A DNA stretch of 10,251 nt from Planctomycetota bacterium (lineage in GTDB: Bacteria; Planctomycetota; UBA11346). Position 1 is the first letter of the stretch, and every line of letters begins with the position of its first letter. The position numbers and the translations under genes were made by a program. Of the stretch, positions 7,031 to 10,251 are shown in pieces. Where the stretch lies: positions 1 to 10,251 of the forward strand of contig JAHEDF010000104.1 in the NCBI GenBank assembly GCA_024641365.1, read 5' to 3'. A model generated the notes under the pieces. The model worked only from the letters and a program-made list of their open reading frames with translations. It was not told the origin of the DNA and searched no databases.

Positions 7031-7292
7031 ATATATGGACTTATGACCAAAATAAATGGTTTAGTATGGCAGTGAGGTAATTAAACGAGTGCAGATTCTA
7101 CGACTAGCTACTGAATAAATAACGCTGTTGATTTCAGTGAATATCGAGACGTACATTCAAAATCGAACACAGATTGTATTAGCTGGTTCTTCATATGGCA
7201 TTAGTTTTACCATTGCTGTTGTGGAATAAATCCGCAGAAACGAATACCATACAATAAACGTACTATTTTACCGATAAACCGTTGGAGTCGTC

Positions 7293-8636
7293 ATGCGCCT
7301 TTATTATCTCGCCATCATTTTTTGCTTATGTGCCTCATGCGTAAGCGCTGCTGAAAAACCAAATTTTATTTTTATTCTCGCTGACGATTTAGCGATGGGC
7401 GACATCGGAGCTTACGGCCAAAAATTAATCAAGACCCCCAATCTCGATCGCATGGCCAAAGAGGGGACGCGCTATTTGTCAGCATACGCGGGCACGAGCG
7501 TATGTGCGCCATCGCGCAGCTCATTTATGACTGGTTTCCATATGGGCCATTGTCCAATTCGAGCAAATCGTGAAATAAAACCCGAAGGCCAAAAACCATT
7601 ACCGCCAAATACAGTTACGATTTCAAACTTATTAAAGCAAGCGGGTTACAACACGGCTTGTATGGGTAAGTGGGGTATGGGCATGTTTGATACGAGCGGC
7701 AGTCCGCTTACGGTCGGGTTTGATCGATTTTACGGCTACAATTGTCAACGACATGCGCATAGTTATTTCCCTCCGTACCTCTACGAAAATGATAAACGAT
7801 TTAGCCTGCCAGGTAACGAAGGCGGAAAAAAAACCACGTACTCCGATCATTATATTCAAAAAGATGTCATTTCTTGGGTTAAATCTCAAAGTAAAGATAA
7901 GCCGTTTTTCTTATTTTATCCAACTGTATTGCCGCACGGTAAATATGAGATTGACGATCTTGGCATTTATAAAGATGAATCATGGAGCGAGGTTGAAAAA
8001 ACGTATGCAGCCATGGTAACTAGATTAGATAAAGATGTCGGTGAATTAATGGACGCGTTGGTGGAGATGGGAATGGATAAAAATACCCTCATTGTTTTTT
8101 CCGGTGATAATGGCTCATCTTTTGCACCAGATTCCGCTGTGGGTAAACGTTTTGCACAATCCTTGGGTATGCGTGGTTATAAGCGAGGCATGTATGAAGG
8201 AGGACTGAAACAGGGAGCATTTGCCTGGTGGCCAGGAACCGTACCAGCAGGTCGAGTAACCGATGGCCCGTGGGCATTTTGGGATTTATTACCGACCGCG
8301 GTTGATTTAGCAGGTGGAACAATGCCGACGGATTATAAAACCGATGGCAAATCATTAGTGTCATTTTTAAAAGGTGGCGAGGCGCCTGAACGTGAATGTT
8401 TTTATTGGGAATTACATGAGGGTGGTAGTAAACAGGCCATTCGTTTTGGTAATTGGAAAGCGGTAAAAAATAGCCCCGATGGTGAGATTGAATTATATGA
8501 TTTAGCGAAAGACCCCGGCGAAATGACTAATATAGCAGGTCAACATGCCGCTGAAGTCGCCCATGCTGAAGCGTTATTAAAACAAGAACGGGTTGACGAC
8601 CCTGAGTGGCCAATGGTCGGTAAAAAGAAAAAATAA
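7293..8636 (+). CDS. Secreted sulfatase (S1 family, formylglycine-dependent)
   Basis: Exported hydrolase of 447 aa that would release sulfate from a sulfate ester, probably a polysaccharide or glycan, in the periplasm or outside the cell. A signal peptide spans about 1-20 (hydrophobic core [14 protein letters not shown], likely cleavage after SAA). DDL at 31-33 opens the metal site. CAPSR (71-75) is the C-x-P-S-R signature whose Cys71 must be oxidised to formylglycine. [13 protein letters not shown] (118-130) is the second signature, with GM where most members have HL. LPHG (213-216) gives a further active-site His, and SGDNG (270-274) supplies metal-binding Asp and Asn. [10 protein letters not shown] (301-310) and AWWPG follow as in the family. 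Length is at the short end of the usual range. GGAG lies five bases before the ATG. No sulfatase-maturing enzyme is in the window, and the substrate cannot be inferred. Confidence 0.96.
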   Translation: MRLYYLAIIFCLCASCVSAAEKPNFIFILADDLAMGDIGAYGQKLIKTPNLDRMAKEGTRYLSAYAGTSVCAPSRSSFMTGFHMGHCPIRANREIKPEGQKPLPPNTVTISNLLKQAGYNTACMGKWGMGMFDTSGSPLTVGFDRFYGYNCQRHAHSYFPPYLYENDKRFSLPGNEGGKKTTYSDHYIQKDVISWVKSQSKDKPFFLFYPTVLPHGKYEIDDLGIYKDESWSEVEKTYAAMVTRLDKDVGELMDALVEMGMDKNTLIVFSGDNGSSFAPDSAVGKRFAQSLGMRGYKRGMYEGGLKQGAFAWWPGTVPAGRVTDGPWAFWDLLPTAVDLAGGTMPTDYKTDGKSLVSFLKGGEAPERECFYWELHEGGSKQAIRFGNWKAVKNSPDGEIELYDLAKDPGEMTNIAGQHAAEVAHAEALLKQERVDDPEWPMVGKKKK

Positions 8637-8660
8637 GACCTATTTTAGCAGCGTAATTGG

Positions 8661-9305
8661 CTATTCCTTAGGAACTGTTCCGATTTTTTCTTTGGCTTTG
8701 GCCCGTGTGATTTCAATTTCGGCCTGATTCAAAGAATAGCCACTTTTGCCAGAGGCCATCAAATTGGTGACATCTTGGCGATGCGGTAGGCCTAATGCAT
8801 GGCCAATTTCGTGCGATGTTACGCGGGGGATCGGCTCGTCTAATCCGCCCTCAACGGGCTGCAAACGAGCAGTGTCTTTTACGTAAATAAACCCACGGCT
8901 ATAAAAGCCATTCGGTTGAAGATTTTTAACGTAATAAACATTTATACCTTTTTCTAAAAGATTGGTTTTAGGCATTAAGGCCATAACCCAGGAGTAGCCT
9001 TTTTCCTTATCTGGTGGTTTGATATCAAGCGCTGTTGTTTTCACTATGGATTCAATCGGTAATCGAATGCGGGCTTGAGCCCAAATCATATTGACCTTTC
9101 CCATGATGCGGTTGATGTCTTCATCTGTTAATGTGGTAGCCAAGTCAGCATTACTTTCGGATTGCACGAGATGGATGCGAACTGGCACAACAATTTCCTC
9201 TAGTTGTGCCGTTGTATTGGTTTCACCGGATGGAATTGGTGGAGTTTCTTCTGTTAAGGCAGGCATCAAACACGACAGTAAAAGGAACAAGACAGCAAGT
9301 CGCAT
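8661..9305 (-). CDS. Small secreted metzincin-type zinc metallopeptidase
   Basis: Exported protease of 214 aa. The signal peptide is about 1-18 (LAVLFLLLSCLMPAL), followed by a Thr/Pro/Glu-rich linker to about 36. The catalytic domain begins with VPVRIHLVQS (40-49), has a helix with NMIWAQARIRL (72-82), and holds the zinc motif HEIGHALGLPH (165-175): His165, Glu166, His169 and His175. NLMASG (181-186) supplies the Met-turn Met183, so the protein has the defining metzincin features. It is compact, with only about 30 residues after the Met-turn and no added domains. It resembles matrixin-like bacterial proteins more than archaemetzincins, as no Cys cluster follows the zinc motif. GGAG (complement of 9313-9316) lies seven bases before the ATG, supporting the start. 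It converges on the sulfatase gene with a 24-base gap and no obvious terminator. Substrate unknown. Confidence 0.9.
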   Translation of the reverse strand: MRLAVLFLLLSCLMPALTEETPPIPSGETNTTAQLEEIVVPVRIHLVQSESNADLATTLTDEDINRIMGKVNMIWAQARIRLPIESIVKTTALDIKPPDKEKGYSWVMALMPKTNLLEKGINVYYVKNLQPNGFYSRGFIYVKDTARLQPVEGGLDEPIPRVTSHEIGHALGLPHRQDVTNLMASGKSGYSLNQAEIEITRAKAKEKIGTVPKE

Positions 9306-9431
9306 AACAATACTCCGTCAATAATGTGGCAAAACGATTCGCGAAGGCGAGCACGGTATATAAGTGGAAAGGCCTCGTGCTTAAATGAGATACAGCGTTT
9401 AAACCGCACTGTTAACTAAATTCTGTCCAAG

Positions 9432-9469
9432 CAAAACGATACTGTACTGCGAGATAAGGGTATCTTTTG
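9432..9469. promoter_or_regulatory. Inverted repeat in divergent promoter region
   Basis: CAAAACGATAC (9432-9442) pairs with GTATCTTTTG (9460-9469) around a 17-base spacer, with a single bulged C. A nested AGATA-AGGG-TATCT lies at 9452-9465. It stands between the divergent metzincin and P460 genes and could be an operator serving both, or an mRNA leader stem. The reading is inferential. Confidence 0.4.
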
Positions 9470-9478
9470 TTCTGAATC

Positions 9479-9522
9479 GTTACAAAGGTGTTACACCGTG
9501 TCCTGACAAGTCACCTACGGTG
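9479..9522 (+). promoter_or_regulatory. Direct repeat and foldable leader before the P460 gene
   Basis: GTTACA occurs at 9479-9484 and 9490-9495, eleven bases apart or about one helical turn. Overlapping this are GGTG-TTA-CACC (9487-9497) and CACC-TAC-GGTG (9512-9522). These can each fold locally or pair with each other (AGGTG with CACCT, CACCGT with ACGGTG). This suggests a regulator site or a switching leader 30 bases before the P460 start; no known riboswitch class is recognised. Confidence 0.35.
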
Positions 9523-9551
9523 CACTCAATCATAAAACCTGGAGATTTCCA

Positions 9552-10196
9552 ATGACTATATTCAAATTGTCCTGCAGCGCATTATTCGCCGTTCTTATAG
9601 GTATTGTCGGGGCCGAAGAAGCGACAAAGGAAACGCCTCAAGAATCGACTGAGGAGACTAAAGCGGACGAGAACTCACAAGCCCTGGAAATAGCAAAGAA
9701 TTATAAAAATTTAACACGTATGACGAAACAGCCAATTCAAATTACAGTGTGGTTAGCCATGATGTGCCGTATGCCTTCAGCTCAAGAAATAAAGGGGGCG
9801 CAAAACAGGCATGGTCCACATACAATGAAACGAGTTAATTTTTATATGAATGAATTGGCAGCAAAAGCGGTGGGAAAGAATCCCATTTCATTTCCAGTTG
9901 GGTCAATAATCGTAAAAGATAAAAAATTAGATGATGAAAACGATGGTGTTGGCGGTATGATCAAACGCGAAAAGGGTTATGACCCCGAACACGGTGATTG
10001 GGAGTATTTTTATTATACCGATATTGAAAAAGTTGGACATGGTAAAATAGCGTCGTGTGTCGAATGTCACAGCAAAACGGCCCATAGTGATTATTTTTAT
10101 GGGCATTGGCTCAAGCATGGAAACGGTATGAAAATGCAGTCGAACTCAGTCGATGAAAAAGAAAGCCCGGCAAAAAGCCCGAGTGAAAATCACTAG
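9552..10196 (+). CDS. Secreted cytochrome P460-like haem protein
   Basis: Predicted exported c-type haem protein of 214 aa. The signal peptide is about 1-21 (FKLSCSALFAVLIGIVGA). An acidic Glu/Thr/Lys linker (22-42) follows. The domain has MMCRMPSA (70-77), HGPHTMKRVNFYMNELA (87-103), SFPVGSIIVKDKKL (113-126), GYDPEHGDWEYFYY (142-155) and the haem-binding CVECH (169-173), followed by HSDYFYGHW (178-186). This order, with the single CxxCH near the C-terminus followed by a D-Y-x-Y/F motif, is the cytochrome P460 pattern. Known relatives oxidise hydroxylamine or bind nitric oxide (cytochrome P460 and cytochrome c'-beta). Whether the lysine that cross-links to haem in true P460 is present cannot be settled by eye. 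The tail is hydrophilic and Ser/Lys/Glu-rich. GGAG at 9541-9544 lies seven bases before the ATG. Confidence 0.9.
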   Translation: MTIFKLSCSALFAVLIGIVGAEEATKETPQESTEETKADENSQALEIAKNYKNLTRMTKQPIQITVWLAMMCRMPSAQEIKGAQNRHGPHTMKRVNFYMNELAAKAVGKNPISFPVGSIIVKDKKLDDENDGVGGMIKREKGYDPEHGDWEYFYYTDIEKVGHGKIASCVECHSKTAHSDYFYGHWLKHGNGMKMQSNSVDEKESPAKSPSENH

Positions 10197-10211
10197 GGCA
10201 TTACAGATAAT

Positions 10212-10251
10212 CTACTTAATTTTAACCTTCACAGGCGCTGGCCCAGGAGCA
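10212..10251 (-). CDS. 3' end of an unidentified gene running off the window
   Basis: On the minus strand the last bases read as an open frame ending APGPAPVKVKIK and a TAG at 10214-10212. The Pro/Ala then Lys/Val ending looks like a real protein tail. The position, 15 bases beyond the P460 stop, matches the tight convergent spacing at the other gene ends here. Only twelve codons are visible, so the identity is unknown and chance remains possible. Confidence 0.35.
   Translation of the reverse strand, partial: APGPAPVKVKIK

Noticed and set aside
7031..7292. Promoter elements before the sulfatase gene
   Set aside because: A TACAAT hexamer is present near 7250 but no -35 box at proper spacing, so no promoter is claimed. 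I see nothing else in this gap.
7300..7342. Lipoprotein signal (lipobox at Cys16) in the sulfatase
   Set aside because: The residues before Cys16 (C-A-S) do not fit the usual lipobox -3 position, and a standard cleavage site after SAA is clearer.

Overview
The window reads as a gene-dense bacterial chromosome fragment with eleven supported genes, one of them running off the right edge, and short intergenic gaps (none above 300 bases). The likely source is a PVC-superphylum bacterium, perhaps Planctomycetota. This is inference only: it rests on the combination of a secreted formylglycine-type sulfatase, a secreted metzincin with a zinc motif of the HEIGHALGLPH type, a cytochrome P460-like protein, a DUF4412-like secreted protein, and the EF-Tu-like variant of CysN. 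No rRNA, tRNA, CRISPR array or insertion sequence is visible.

Layout. Positions 1-218 are non-coding and rich in hairpins, including a convincing minus-strand terminator and a 7-bp tandem repeat. Next comes a minus-strand cysD-cysN pair (3061 to 219) encoding ATP sulfurylase. The large subunit carries a C-terminal APS-kinase-like domain whose key motifs look eroded. A 235-bp divergent region follows; it is open in several frames on both strands and is the least explained stretch. A tight plus-strand run (3297-4700) encodes a secreted DUF4412-like protein, a SpoIIAA/STAS-like small protein and a short membrane protein.

The run converges, with overlapping stop codons, on a fused NAD(P)H-hydrate epimerase/dehydratase (minus, 6172-4697). 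Upstream of that on the same strand is a CPBP-type intramembrane protease (7030-6257), and the gap between the two holds a 12-bp direct repeat. A plus-strand sulfatase (7293-8636) converges on a small secreted metzincin protease (minus, 9305-8661). That gene is divergent from a cytochrome P460-like gene (plus, 9552-10196), across a 246-bp region with inverted and direct repeats. At the right edge a further minus-strand gene seems to end at 10212.

How the genes may work together. ATP sulfurylase activates sulfate, and the exported sulfatase would release sulfate from organic sulfate esters, so the two are metabolically linked though not in one operon. Nnr repairs damaged NAD(P)H and is housekeeping. 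Four products have export signals (DUF4412-like, sulfatase, metzincin, P460), so the right part of the window is devoted to envelope or extracellular functions. I found no convincing multi-gene novel system. The best leads are the degenerate kinase domain, the open region at 3062-3288 and the repeat-bearing intergenic regions.
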